Assembly (NCBI GenBank): GCA_026390115.1
Contig: JAPLGO010000024.1
Coordinates: 1-64,000 of the forward strand
DNA: 64,000 bases
Reading direction: 5' to 3'
Source of the DNA: Campylobacterales bacterium
Lineage (GTDB): Bacteria; Campylobacterota; Campylobacteria; Campylobacterales; Sulfurimonadaceae
Shown here: piece after piece, positions 50,922 to 61,285 of the stretch
Layout of the letters: the number at the start of each line of letters is the position of its first letter
Numbering within the stretch: position 1 is the stretch's first letter
Position numbers and translations under genes: made by a program
Notes under the pieces: model-generated
What the model was told of the DNA's origin: nothing
Seen by the model: the letters and a program-made list of their open reading frames with translations, nothing else
Database searches by the model: none

Positions 50922-52328
50922 CTAATTATATCTTTCCTTGTTTAACAAATTTTCTACCTTAAAACTGAAGACCGAACCTTCTGAATAGACAGATTTAATC
51001 TCTAATGCAGTTTTGTGTGCTTTTAAAATATAGCTCACCATGGCGAGTCCTATGCCCATTGAGTTGTCCCAGCTATTTTTCTCAACTCTATAAAACTTGG
51101 AAGTTACTTTGTCCAAATATTTCTCTTTTATTCCTATTCCGCTATCTTTTACATAAAGAGTATAATTTTTCAGGATAACTTCGACATTATCTTCCGAATA
51201 TTTGAGTGCATTATCCATAAGATTTATGAGAGCAAGCTCAAGCATAGTTTTATCACCATGAACAATATAATCTTCCCCCTCAATCGTTATCTCTCTTGAT
51301 TTATATTTTGAAGAGAGGTTTGCTATGACCTCCTCGCATAAAAGCTTGAGGTTAAAAGTTGTCTCTTTAATTTCGATATCACTGTTTTCAAGCTTGACGG
51401 TTAAGGCTAATCTGTCTAACATTTTTGCTATTTTGTCGCCGTTCGAGTTTATTTTTTCCAAAAACTTATCTCTTATTTTCATGTCCAGATTTGGATCTTG
51501 GCGGAGCGTTTGAGCGTAACCCATAATAGCAGCAACAGGATTTTTGAACTCATGCGAAATGGCTGAGAGAATGTCATTTCTCTGTCTGTTTATGAGTCTC
51601 TGTTTTGCCGTATATTTTCGTTTTTGTTTATCCCTGTGATGAAGCTTTTTTACAAGATTTTTAAGCAGTAGAGAGATTTGTAAAAATTCATAAAAATATT
51701 TTGTTTTTATAGTTGCTTTATAGTTTTTGTTAGAAATTTCATCAAGATACTTAGTAATCTGCACAATATCGTAAACTATTCTTTCACTCATTTTTTTTGA
51801 AGCATAAAGGGCCAAAAGCGATATAAAGAAAAATACAAAAAAGAGTTTAATCCATAGAAGGTAAAAATCATTCATAATCTGAGCTAAACTGATTGCCAAC
51901 CTGACATAAATAATTTCACTGTTATAGGAGATTTTTTTTACAACATACAAAAAATCGACATTAAGAGTCTCTGAATGCCTGATGACATGTGAAAATTCTT
52001 TATTATCTGCCTGCATTATTTCATATCTTGAAGAGTGGTTTTCCATGGTTGTTTTATCAGCGTTTGATTCAGCCATTACCAACCCTTTGCCATTGATAAT
52101 TGTTAATCTCATATTTGTTTCTTCACTAATTTTTTGAGCATACTTATCTAAATTATCAATTCTTGAGAGTTCAATGGAGAGAAGTTTTATGCTGTTTTGA
52201 AGATGCGTTGTATAGTTGCCGATGATTATCGACTTAAGCGTTGTGTAGCTAATAATAGATGAGATAAGTAAAGCACCTATAAAAAGCAGTAAAAATTTTG
52301 CAATAAACACTTGATGAATTTTTAACAT
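50922..52328 (-). CDS. Sensor histidine kinase
   Basis: Two TMs, H-box AISHEFKNPVAAIMGYAQTL, N-box NLMDNALKYSEDN, G-box KDSGIGIKEKY, MGIGLAMVSYIL. Likely start MLKIHQ at 52328. Confidence 0.9.
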   Translation of the reverse strand: MLKIHQVFIAKFLLLFIGALLISSIISYTTLKSIIIGNYTTHLQNSIKLLSIELSRIDNLDKYAQKISEETNMRLTIINGKGLVMAESNADKTTMENHSSRYEIMQADNKEFSHVIRHSETLNVDFLYVVKKISYNSEIIYVRLAISLAQIMNDFYLLWIKLFFVFFFISLLALYASKKMSERIVYDIVQITKYLDEISNKNYKATIKTKYFYEFLQISLLLKNLVKKLHHRDKQKRKYTAKQRLINRQRNDILSAISHEFKNPVAAIMGYAQTLRQDPNLDMKIRDKFLEKINSNGDKIAKMLDRLALTVKLENSDIEIKETTFNLKLLCEEVIANLSSKYKSREITIEGEDYIVHGDKTMLELALINLMDNALKYSEDNVEVILKNYTLYVKDSGIGIKEKYLDKVTSKFYRVEKNSWDNSMGIGLAMVSYILKAHKTALEIKSVYSEGSVFSFKVENLLNKERYN

Positions 52329-52452
52329 GGTTTGTATATTCCTTTTATTGTTATAAGGGCATCTCAAATGGGGCATTTTATCAAAATAACTTTATATGAA
52401 AGAAAGCTTAGATAACTTATAATGACTTAAATTTGTAAAAAAGGAGCATTAA

Positions 52453-52947
52453 ATGTTTGTATCATCCTATAACACCTACATTCAGACAAATGCTTCTGAA
52501 AAAAGCGTAAAAAATAGAGAAAATTCTTCAAAAGAGAGTTCCTCTTTTAGCTCAAAACTGCTTGATTCACCAAAATTTGATTTACTCTTTACATCGGATT
52601 TGCCTGTTGACTATATCTATAAAGCAAAATCTTTCAACACAAAATTAGAGTTGCAAAGACAAGAAGAGGCACTTAAAAATCCCGAAAATGAGTTTGTCGC
52701 AAAATCTAAAGAGCTGACAAAAGAGTTTATGGGCAATAAAACTCTTCAAAATGCGAAAAGTGCCTATGAAGATAACTCAAAAATATTTTCACTCATCAGA
52801 AAACCGCATGCTCCGCTCGACCAAACGCCACAAACAGACTCAAGACTTCCGGCGAATGTACAACAGCTTCAAGAGCTGTATCTACGCAAAACGATGGTAA
52901 ATACCTACGCACAAAACGATAAATATTACAACATTACGGCTGCTTAA
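52453..52947 (+). CDS. Hypothetical Ser/Lys-rich protein
   Basis: AAGGAG RBS before ATG; MFVSSYNTYIQTNASEKSVKN...; no family recognised. Confidence 0.65.
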   Translation: MFVSSYNTYIQTNASEKSVKNRENSSKESSSFSSKLLDSPKFDLLFTSDLPVDYIYKAKSFNTKLELQRQEEALKNPENEFVAKSKELTKEFMGNKTLQNAKSAYEDNSKIFSLIRKPHAPLDQTPQTDSRLPANVQQLQELYLRKTMVNTYAQNDKYYNITAA

Positions 52948-52948
52948 T

Positions 52949-53758
52949 CTACTCTTCTCTCCAAGCCTCGGTTTTCAAAACTTTTTTATCGTCAAAATAT
53001 TTTAGCTTAAAAGCATTCAAGCAACTGCCGTCACTAAAATCCATAATAGCCAACTGAAGTATTTTTTTGCATGACTTTGGAATGTCAAAATGCCCTTTTA
53101 TTCCGGTTAAAAACTGCTTGATAGGAATTTTTTCATCCATGCCTATCACATTATCCCTGCATCCGCTTAGCCCGATATCTGTAAGATAAGCTGTCCCTTT
53201 TACTATCTGAAAATCATCGGTTGAAACATGCGTATGTGTCCCGATAATTCCGCTTACTTTACCTTGTAATAACATCATCATGGCTCTTTTCTCGCTTGTA
53301 GCCTCTGCATGAAAATCTATAAATATATTTTTCACACCCTCCGCATGCAGCGATTCTACCGTCGTCAAAGCACATCTAAAAGCATTGTCCGTATAGGGCA
53401 TAGAGTAATGACCCATCAGATTAAGTACAGCTAACTTTTCGCCTGCTACTTCATAAACTTTACAGCCCGTTCCTGCAACCTCGGCAGGATAATTATGCGG
53501 TCTCAGTATCTCATGCGTACCAAAAAGTGCTATAACCTCTTTTTTATCCCAAGAATGATTTCCCCCGCTCATGCAGTCAACTCCACAAGCCAAAAGCTCA
53601 TCTGCATTTTTAATATTCACTCCAAATCCATGCGAAGCGTTCTCATAGTTTGCAATTACAAAATCCACTCCGTACTCTTCTCTGATTTTCTGCACATGCG
53701 CTCTCACCATCTCTCGCCCCGGTTTGCCGACTATATCGCCTATAAACATCACTCTCAT
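52949..53758 (-). CDS. YmdB-family metallophosphoesterase
   Basis: [65 protein letters not shown]. Confidence 0.9.
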   Translation of the reverse strand: MRVMFIGDIVGKPGREMVRAHVQKIREEYGVDFVIANYENASHGFGVNIKNADELLACGVDCMSGGNHSWDKKEVIALFGTHEILRPHNYPAEVAGTGCKVYEVAGEKLAVLNLMGHYSMPYTDNAFRCALTTVESLHAEGVKNIFIDFHAEATSEKRAMMMLLQGKVSGIIGTHTHVSTDDFQIVKGTAYLTDIGLSGCRDNVIGMDEKIPIKQFLTGIKGHFDIPKSCKKILQLAIMDFSDGSCLNAFKLKYFDDKKVLKTEAWREE

Positions 53759-56754
53759 ATTTTTACAGCACCTTTGGTTTGTTGTTTCTTAAAATAGGTA
53801 AGCGTCGCTTTTATAATGTCATCATCATCTTTAGAGTTTGATTTTATGCTCTCTTTTGTCTCGTTCATGTATGTAAATGTAATATTCTGCCCATAATTTG
53901 AGATGGATTTTATTCTATTCTCAAGACTTAAAAGTTTGATAACCATAAGCTCAAAAAACTGCTTTGTCGGAGTATCTAAAGTGCCGAATCTGTCGATTAC
54001 CTCCTCCTCTATCTCATATACCTCAACCACTTCCTCACACTGAGAAAGTCTTCTGTATATGTCTAATCGCAATCTGTCCTCTTTTACAATCTCATCAGAA
54101 ATATAAGCAGAAATAGTAAGCTTTATATCCACTTTGAGTTTCACTCTCTCCACCGTATTGCTCAGCACTTTTATAGCATCTTCGAGCATTCTGAGATAGA
54201 GTGAATAGCCGATATTTTTGATATGTCCGCTCTGTGCATCGCCTACCAGATTTCCGCCACCGCGAATCTCTAAATCGTGATACGCCAAAACAGAGCCGCT
54301 CCCCAAAAATGAGTTTGATTCGAGTGCCAACAATCTTTTTTTTGCCTCATCCGTAAGATTCTCTTTATTTTCAACTATGAAATAAGCAAAACCTTCTGCA
54401 TGTGCACGCCCTACTCTCCCACGCAATTGATGCAAATCCGCCATGCCGAATCTGTCCGCACCGTCAACTATTATGGTGTTTACATTAGGCATGTGGATTC
54501 CTGATTCTATGATGGAAGTCGCCAACATAAGGTCATATTTGCCCTCTTCAAACTTCAAAAGTTCCTCTTCCGTTTGCGTTGCCGAGATTTTTGAGTGAAG
54601 CATAACAACTCTGAGCTCAGGCAAAATTGCTTTGAGTTCGCCTAGTTTTATCGGCATGTGGTCTATGGAGTTGTGTACATAAAAAACCTGTCCGCCACGG
54701 CGAAGCTCCCTTAAAATAACTTCTTTGATGAGTTTCTCTTCATACTCTTTTACAAAGGTTCGCACAGGCTGTCTGTCACTTGGCGGAGTCAAAAGTTGGC
54801 TCATAGTTTTTATAGAACTCATCGCCTGATTGAGTGAACGAGGAATCGGTGTTGCACTCATGGAGAGAAGATGGACATTGTGGTAAAGCTCTTTTATCTT
54901 CTCTTTTTGCTTCACTCCAAACTTATGCTCCTCGTCGATGATGACGACACCCAGATTTTTAAACTCTAACCCAAAAAGAGAGTGTGTTCCTACAACTGCA
55001 TCCAACTCACCGCTTGCCAGAGCTTTAATGATATTGCTTTTATCTTTGGCACTTACAAATCTGTCAAGTTTTGAAATTTTTATGCCTACCTGCTCGAACC
55101 TCTCTCTGAGTGAGCGGTAGTGCTGTGCCGATAAAAGGGTCGTTGGAACAATAAGAGCCGATTGAAAACCCGACTTATAAGCTGCATAAATAGTATTCAT
55201 CGCTACTTCAGTTTTTCCAAAGCCCACATCACCGCTGAGGAGCCTATCCATGATATGCCCAGACTCCATTTGAGAGATAATCTCATCCACTGCTACGCGC
55301 TGGTCGTCCGTGTAGTCAAATCCTGAGAGTTTTTGAAACTCTTTTAGCTCACTTCTGTCAAGAATAATTTGAGGTGCTTTGATTAGGGCACGCGCCGCTG
55401 CCGTGTTTACGATAGCTCCCGCAATTTCAAAGAGTCGTTTTTTTACACTCTCTTTGAGCTTGGCAAAACTACCTTTTCCTAGCTTGTCCAAAACCGGAGT
55501 TGAACCTCCTGAAGCGATATAGCGGTCGATAAAATCTAAGTTCTCAACAGGGAGCAGAATCTTATCATCGCCGACATATTTGATGACGATAAAATCTTTC
55601 ACCCCGCCTAAAATCTCTGTCTGCTCAATTCCTTCAAAGATTCCCACACCGTAATCTTCATGTACGACATAATCACCGACTTTGAGGTCATCCAAGAGTA
55701 TGGCACTCTTTCTTCTTCGTCTCTTTTTCTCCGGTTTATTGAGTGATATTACCAGCTCATCTTTGGAAATAATATTTAAAATATAGGGTGCATACACTTT
55801 GTTTATATTTTGAAATTCATAGATACCGACCTGCTTCATGGAAGCTTCATTTGTTGCAATGATGGTTATCTTTTTCTCTTTATGAAATTTCAGGAGTGCA
55901 TCGGCATCCACGACCGACAACTCTTTATACTCCTCGGACTCTTTGAGAATTTCCAGGTTAAAACACTCTCTTGAGACTGCAGGATTGTTTATTCCGTACG
56001 CCTGTTTGAGAAGATTATCTAAATTTCTGCAAAGCACTACTTTTTTACCCTCTAAAAAGTTTGAACCGTTTTCATCAAGATACCAAAAGCCGAGAGATGC
56101 TACATCTTTGACCAAGGAGTCAAACTTAGAGTTTTGAACTCTCTCATTCAAGGCGTTAAAACCGGACTCATTGAGAGAGTAAAAGGCACTTGTAATCTCA
56201 ATGCTCTCAAGCTCCTCTTTAAGTGTTCTTTGCGACTCTAATTCAAAATATTTTATCTGCTCTATCTCATTATCAAAGAGCGAAATTCGTACAGGATTTT
56301 TAGCTGAGGGGGTAAAAATATCTATAATATCTCCGCGAAAAGAGATTTCACCTTCTACTTGCACCATGTCAACAAAGCTGTATCCCCAAAAAAGCATCTG
56401 CTCTTTAAATGTACCAAGTTCTATTGTCTGCCCAAACTCCAGCGAAGTGGATTGGAGCAGCTCCGCCTTTGGCATATGAAAAAGAAGCGTTTTGAGCGGT
56501 GCAATAACAAACGGTTTTTTCTTGGATGCATAGTAAATTCTAAGTTTAGAGAAGAGTTCATGCAACTCCTCTTTGTAGGAGCGCAAATCATCGCCAAAGG
56601 TTGGGCGAAAGTCCGGAAAAACAAGCACCTCTTCCTTAAAAAAGTGGGCAACGGTTGCAAGTTCTCCCGCTTCTTTGGCATCCTCGCAGATGAGGAGTTC
56701 AATATTTTTTGTTTTGCTTGTTTTAAAATATTCAAATAGAGAGCTTTGTGACAT
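53755..56754 (-). CDS. mfd: Transcription-repair coupling factor Mfd
   Basis: [74 protein letters not shown]. Confidence 0.96.
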   Translation of the reverse strand: MSQSSLFEYFKTSKTKNIELLICEDAKEAGELATVAHFFKEEVLVFPDFRPTFGDDLRSYKEELHELFSKLRIYYASKKKPFVIAPLKTLLFHMPKAELLQSTSLEFGQTIELGTFKEQMLFWGYSFVDMVQVEGEISFRGDIIDIFTPSAKNPVRISLFDNEIEQIKYFELESQRTLKEELESIEITSAFYSLNESGFNALNERVQNSKFDSLVKDVASLGFWYLDENGSNFLEGKKVVLCRNLDNLLKQAYGINNPAVSRECFNLEILKESEEYKELSVVDADALLKFHKEKKITIIATNEASMKQVGIYEFQNINKVYAPYILNIISKDELVISLNKPEKKRRRRKSAILLDDLKVGDYVVHEDYGVGIFEGIEQTEILGGVKDFIVIKYVGDDKILLPVENLDFIDRYIASGGSTPVLDKLGKGSFAKLKESVKKRLFEIAGAIVNTAAARALIKAPQIILDRSELKEFQKLSGFDYTDDQRVAVDEIISQMESGHIMDRLLSGDVGFGKTEVAMNTIYAAYKSGFQSALIVPTTLLSAQHYRSLRERFEQVGIKISKLDRFVSAKDKSNIIKALASGELDAVVGTHSLFGLEFKNLGVVIIDEEHKFGVKQKEKIKELYHNVHLLSMSATPIPRSLNQAMSSIKTMSQLLTPPSDRQPVRTFVKEYEEKLIKEVILRELRRGGQVFYVHNSIDHMPIKLGELKAILPELRVVMLHSKISATQTEEELLKFEEGKYDLMLATSIIESGIHMPNVNTIIVDGADRFGMADLHQLRGRVGRAHAEGFAYFIVENKENLTDEAKKRLLALESNSFLGSGSVLAYHDLEIRGGGNLVGDAQSGHIKNIGYSLYLRMLEDAIKVLSNTVERVKLKVDIKLTISAYISDEIVKEDRLRLDIYRRLSQCEEVVEVYEIEEEVIDRFGTLDTPTKQFFELMVIKLLSLENRIKSISNYGQNITFTYMNETKESIKSNSKDDDDIIKATLTYFKKQQTKGAVKI

Positions 56755-56766
56755 AATATTCCTAGA

Positions 56767-57213
56767 TTATATTTTCAGAGGTTCTGGTTCCGGTACTTCA
56801 ATGGATTGAAGCGTTTTTTTGTGGTTTGAAGAAAAAGTTGAAGCGGTCGCCTTCGTTTTTAAAATACTGTTTCCTTCAAAAATACCCTTCGACTCTATAA
56901 CCAATTCAGAGGATTCTATCGTTCCCTTCACCCTGCCGTCAGCTTTTATCTCAACATTATCGACATTTATCATGCCCTCTATAAAGCCTTGAATAACAAG
57001 ACGGGTTGCAAAAATATCCCCTTTAATACGCCCATGTTTACCAACCGTTACTTGAGAGCTAGAGTTTATAACCCCTTCAAACTCTCCATCCACATAAAGA
57101 TTACATGATAAATTCATCTCACCCTTTATGGATGAGCCGACAGTAATGATGGTTGTGCTTGAGTCGGGATTGGCACTTTGATGTGCGCTGTCGCTTTTAT
57201 TAAAGATTGCCAT
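56767..57213 (-). CDS. Bactofilin / polymer-forming cytoskeletal protein (CcmA-like)
   Basis: TVGSSIKGEMNLSCNLYVDGEFEGVINSSSQVTVGKHGRIKGDIFATRLVIQGFIEGMI beta-helix repeats. Confidence 0.9.
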   Translation of the reverse strand: MAIFNKSDSAHQSANPDSSTTIITVGSSIKGEMNLSCNLYVDGEFEGVINSSSQVTVGKHGRIKGDIFATRLVIQGFIEGMINVDNVEIKADGRVKGTIESSELVIESKGIFEGNSILKTKATASTFSSNHKKTLQSIEVPEPEPLKI

Positions 57214-58070
57214 GGAATTTCTTTCTCCTTTTCAAATATTTCTTTATAATTAAGTGCATCCCATTTTATAAATAAAATCGGATTCACAACTCTTGCCATA
57301 AATTTCACTTCATAATGAAGATGAGGACCGCTTGTAAGTCCTGTATTGCCAGAATAAGCGAGTAAATCGCCTTTTTTAATAAACTGACCTGATTTTATCA
57401 CAATTTTATTTAAATGCGCAAAATATGTTTTGAATCCATAATTGTGTTGCAGTATCACAAGATTTCCGTATCCGCTTTTGCCATCAGACCCAGCAAATTC
57501 TACAATTCCATCCGCCGTGGCATGCACGGGGGTGTTTGAGTCCGCCTTCATGTCCGTTCCTGCATGGTACTCAACCTTTCCCGTGATAGGATGGATTCTT
57601 CTTCCAAAATCACCGCCAATTCCAGCGTATGGGACAGGTGAACCGCTTGGAATAAACTGTAAAAGCGTCGCCATGTCTTCGGAACTTAATTTTGCAATGT
57701 CAACTCTCTCTTGAAGGGTCATCTCTTCAACCGGGGCGAGTCCTATAAGAGTTTCTATATCGGAGAGTGATTGAGAAACTCTTTCTAACTCCTCTTTTTT
57801 CGTAAGAAGCGTTTCTAAAGTGGCATTCATATTTTCATTTAACTCTTTGTTTTTTAACTCTATCTCTTGATAATTTTTATGCATCGCTATGCGTTTGACA
57901 TCTATAGCGTCAACTTCATAGTTAAGATATAAAATTGTCATAACTGCAATAAAAGATATAGAAGCTAAAAATATTACCGCATAAAAAATTGCTTTTTTTA
58001 CAAAATTGTGCAGATTGTACTGTTGCATTCCATTATCGTCATGTATAGTAACGGTAAAGTGTGTGTTCAT
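57126..58070 (-). CDS. M23 family metallopeptidase (Csd1/Csd2-like by synteny)
   Basis: FGRRIHPITGKVEYHAGTDMKADSNTPVHATADGIVEFAG, YFAHLNKI, GNTGLTSGPHLHYEVKF. Confidence 0.92.
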   Translation of the reverse strand: MNTHFTVTIHDDNGMQQYNLHNFVKKAIFYAVIFLASISFIAVMTILYLNYEVDAIDVKRIAMHKNYQEIELKNKELNENMNATLETLLTKKEELERVSQSLSDIETLIGLAPVEEMTLQERVDIAKLSSEDMATLLQFIPSGSPVPYAGIGGDFGRRIHPITGKVEYHAGTDMKADSNTPVHATADGIVEFAGSDGKSGYGNLVILQHNYGFKTYFAHLNKIVIKSGQFIKKGDLLAYSGNTGLTSGPHLHYEVKFMARVVNPILFIKWDALNYKEIFEKEKEIPWQSLIKATAHIKVPIPTQAQPSLLSAHP

Positions 58071-59273
58071 CTATAAACTCCTTAAAAACTGTTCAACAAC
58101 ACTAAAAGAGCCAAACACAAGGTAGCTGCTGTTTTGATCTATCTCTTTAAACGGTCTCTGTTTTATATCTAACTCCTTTATACATTTTTGAAGTTTTGCC
58201 TCATCCTCTATCCTCTCATCATGTACGGTTATAATCTCTACATGCTCTATAATCGGTTTTAAAATAGCAAGGATTTCTCTGTAATTTTTATCTCTGTAGC
58301 TGTTATAAACTAATATATATTTTTTAGGAGCCAGTGATTCTACTATGGAAGCTGCTGCGAGCGGATTATGCCCTACATCGATTAAAACATTTTCGCCTAT
58401 TTTTGTCAATCTTCCAAATAATTTTGAGTTGTTAAAATCTTCAATTTCGTATTTGAGCCCAAAAAAATTCAAAGCGGAGATACTCAGTTTTAAATTCTCT
58501 TTTAGATAAGAAAAAAGCGAGAGTTTTTTTGAAATCTCCTCTATTTTTTTCCTGTCTTCATTCTCTATTAGCATATCAACTCCATAAAACTTTGCACTTT
58601 TTTTAAGAGCGATTATTTGAGCGATGAGAGCGACCTCTCTATATTTTTGGTTTGCTACAATCACACTTTTTTGTATGGCATTTAACTTTGTTTTCGCAAT
58701 TTGCGTTATATCACTCCCCAAAAAAGCCTCATGATCATAGTCGATAGGAGTTACTAGGGTGAGGGATTTGTCAAACACGGCAGTCGCATCATGTTCTCCT
58801 CCAAGCCCAGCTTCAAGAACCACAAAATCACATCCTCTAAAAATCAGCATCGCAAGGAGTGTTGTATATTCAAAATAGCTGAGTGAATCCGAATCTGCTT
58901 TTGTTAGAATTGTTTGCAGTTTTTGATGCGTTTCTTCAACTGTTTCGTCACTAACATTTGCACCATCGAGCCATATTCTCTCATTGAATTTTAAAATATG
59001 AGGCGAAGTATAATGACCAGTTTTAAAGCCCAAAGAGTACAAGGCACTTGCCAAAAAACGACCCGTTGTTCCTTTGCCGTTTGTACCGATAACATGAATA
59101 ACTTTTGGAGCATCGAAAGAGGATTTTATCGCACCAAATACCCTTGGCATGCGAGTATAATCAATCTCTCTATAATAAAGGGGCTTCTTACTTAAAAACT
59201 CTTTTACCACTGATTTACTTCTTATAAGCAACTCTATTGCGTCCATCTTTTTTTGCAGAATATAAGTATTCAT
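58071..59273 (-). CDS. folC: Folylpolyglutamate/dihydrofolate synthase
   Basis: VIHVIGTNGKGTTGRFLASAL, GHYTSPHILKFNERIWL, VLEAGLGGEHDATAVFD. Start uncertain; an internal Met would shorten the overlap with the upstream gene. Confidence 0.9.
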   Translation of the reverse strand: MNTYILQKKMDAIELLIRSKSVVKEFLSKKPLYYREIDYTRMPRVFGAIKSSFDAPKVIHVIGTNGKGTTGRFLASALYSLGFKTGHYTSPHILKFNERIWLDGANVSDETVEETHQKLQTILTKADSDSLSYFEYTTLLAMLIFRGCDFVVLEAGLGGEHDATAVFDKSLTLVTPIDYDHEAFLGSDITQIAKTKLNAIQKSVIVANQKYREVALIAQIIALKKSAKFYGVDMLIENEDRKKIEEISKKLSLFSYLKENLKLSISALNFFGLKYEIEDFNNSKLFGRLTKIGENVLIDVGHNPLAAASIVESLAPKKYILVYNSYRDKNYREILAILKPIIEHVEIITVHDERIEDEAKLQKCIKELDIKQRPFKEIDQNSSYLVFGSFSVVEQFLRSL

Positions 59274-60819
59274 CGGCGGATTTTAGCGTAACATTGAGCG
59301 AAGAGTGTTGCTTACGCTCTGAAACACCGGCACTCACTGTTACCGAAATTCTTTGATCTCTATACATAAATTTTGCCTGTTCAACATGTTTTCTCACTTT
59401 TTCTGCAAAAATCACACCGCCCTCAGTATCTGTTTCACTCAGAATCGCCATAAACTCCTCTCCGCCGAATCGCCCTATAATATCCTCTATTCTGCCTTCT
59501 TGTTTGAGTATTTTTGCAAAAGCAAAGAGCACTGCATCGCCGGCATCATGTCCGAAAGTATCATTTACGGCTTTGAAGTAATCTATATCAAACATTACTA
59601 CAGAAAAATTATGCCCATACCGTTCAAACTCCGACTCTTTTATATTTATAAAATCATCCAAGGCTCTTTTATTGTAAAGCTTGGTTAGGAAATCCTCTTT
59701 GGACTCCTCTTGTGCAGTTTTTAACTCATTTTCTAACTGGTGAACTCGCTGACTTAATATTGAAATTTCTTCACTATGTCCCCGTAAATCACTGCTTAGA
59801 AGTTGAGTATTCTCTTCCAATGCCAAAGCTATCGTGAAGAGTTTTTTATGGGAAAGAGTAAAGTTTTTAGTAGATTCGCCGCTGTACGCTTCTAGCTCAT
59901 CCTTTATTTTTCTAATTTCTATTGTAGAGTTCTCAGATTTTTCAATCATGTCTATTAATCTTAAAGAAAGTTTGTCTAGTACACCGTCGATGGATTCAAC
60001 CATCTCTTTTAAACTATCTTTATCAAGTGCGATTCTTAGCGTAATAGCAGCTTTAATCTCATTTATAATACTCCCACTGCCCAAAACAGATGGATTATCT
60101 TTAATTTTTTTGCTTATATTCGCTATATCTTCATTAAAACTTGAGGCAATAGAAGGAACCAAAGATGAAACCAAGAGTGAGGAGATTTTTGCCAAATCTA
60201 AATTGTCAAATGTATCGGCAGCAGAAACGGCAGGTATTCTTAAATTTTCAATACTCTCTTTTAGGTTACCGCTATCCACTCTCCCTAAACTGCTTAATTT
60301 TTGCAAAAATGTATCATTATAGGTTGTAATAAAATTTATCCATAACTGTCTGAACTGCTCAATCTGAGCTATTGTCGGATTCTGAGCCAGCATCTCTATA
60401 CTTTTTTTAGCTAATTCAGATGCCTCTTTATTGTGCAACACCTCGACAACCTGTAGCACCCTTTTTGTAAACATAATTTGACCCTCAAGCATCTCTGCGC
60501 AGTGATGTTGGTTTGTTCTATTTAATTTGGAGATTAAAAAACGAACCAACTCATTCATGGTTGTAATTCTATACTGTGTCAACTCTTTTTGAAAATCTTT
60601 ATGGAGGGTTTGCGTGAATTTATCTAACTGATGGCAATCTTCTACTTTCATACCGGCTTTAGCAGCCTCTTTACAAAACGCTTCCGCATAAAAATCGGGC
60701 GTTAAAAGTTTGTTTTCTAACTCAAGTCTTTTAATACTGTTTTTTATAATACTTTGTATTGTCATCAAATCACTCCTTTTTGTTATTTTCTCTTGCGCCA
60801 TCAGCCGAAACTTTTGCAA
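59215..60819 (-). CDS. Diguanylate cyclase (GGDEF) with helical N-terminal region
   Basis: DFLTKLYNKRALDDFI, MFDIDYFKAVNDTFGHDAGDAVL, RIEDIIGRFGGEEFMAIL (intact GGEEF with upstream RxxD). Start may be MTIQSI. Confidence 0.92.
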   Translation of the reverse strand: MQKFRLMAQEKITKRSDLMTIQSIIKNSIKRLELENKLLTPDFYAEAFCKEAAKAGMKVEDCHQLDKFTQTLHKDFQKELTQYRITTMNELVRFLISKLNRTNQHHCAEMLEGQIMFTKRVLQVVEVLHNKEASELAKKSIEMLAQNPTIAQIEQFRQLWINFITTYNDTFLQKLSSLGRVDSGNLKESIENLRIPAVSAADTFDNLDLAKISSLLVSSLVPSIASSFNEDIANISKKIKDNPSVLGSGSIINEIKAAITLRIALDKDSLKEMVESIDGVLDKLSLRLIDMIEKSENSTIEIRKIKDELEAYSGESTKNFTLSHKKLFTIALALEENTQLLSSDLRGHSEEISILSQRVHQLENELKTAQEESKEDFLTKLYNKRALDDFINIKESEFERYGHNFSVVMFDIDYFKAVNDTFGHDAGDAVLFAFAKILKQEGRIEDIIGRFGGEEFMAILSETDTEGGVIFAEKVRKHVEQAKFMYRDQRISVTVSAGVSERKQHSSLNVTLKSADEYLYSAKKDGRNRVAYKK

Positions 60820-61285
60820 TAAATGATTTTATAGCTTTTTCTGAACTAAATTTTATAGCATTAAATCTCTCTTGGTCGGTTAGAACCGCATTTGGACTGA
60901 CACTAAAATCATATGTTCCTTTCGTAGCATAATGTTTACTTAAACCGTTCTGCTCTTTTGTTATATTGAGCATAATAGTTGCTCTATATCCTACAACGAA
61001 ACCGTTGCTATTGTACTGGGTCGGAGAATAAAGAGGATTTGAGAGTTTTAAAATAAGGTGTGTTTGTGAGAGAGCACGACTAGTCACCGAAGCGTGAAAA
61101 ATCTCAATAATTGCAGCATCTACTGCATCTTTGATGATGACTGAGTTTTCCGGATCCTCATTAGAAATAATAACATTTGTACTTATCTTCTCACCAATTA
61201 CTTCACGGGCAAATTTAGAACTTGGCGTATATCCGCATGCCAAGAAAAGTGTAGCTATTAAAATAAAAATAGCAACTCTCATCAT
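60770..61285 (-). CDS. LptE-like outer-membrane lipoprotein
   Basis: Lipobox FLACGYTPSSKFAREVIGEKISTNVIISNEDPENSVIIKDAVDAAI; adjacent to leuS. Confidence 0.7.
   Translation of the reverse strand: MMRVAIFILIATLFLACGYTPSSKFAREVIGEKISTNVIISNEDPENSVIIKDAVDAAIIEIFHASVTSRALSQTHLILKLSNPLYSPTQYNSNGFVVGYRATIMLNITKEQNGLSKHYATKGTYDFSVSPNAVLTDQERFNAIKFSSEKAIKSFIAKVSADGARENNKKE

Noticed and set aside
52389-52423. TTAGATAA as a sigma28 -10 upstream of 52453
   Set aside because: No TAAA at 14-16 nt spacing; a TATAAT at 52418 explains the region better.
52947-52949. Missing terminator between convergent genes 52453-52947 and 52949-53758
   Set aside because: The genes end within 1 nt of each other, but convergent overlap of 3' ends is common in compact genomes and is not evidence of a special mechanism.
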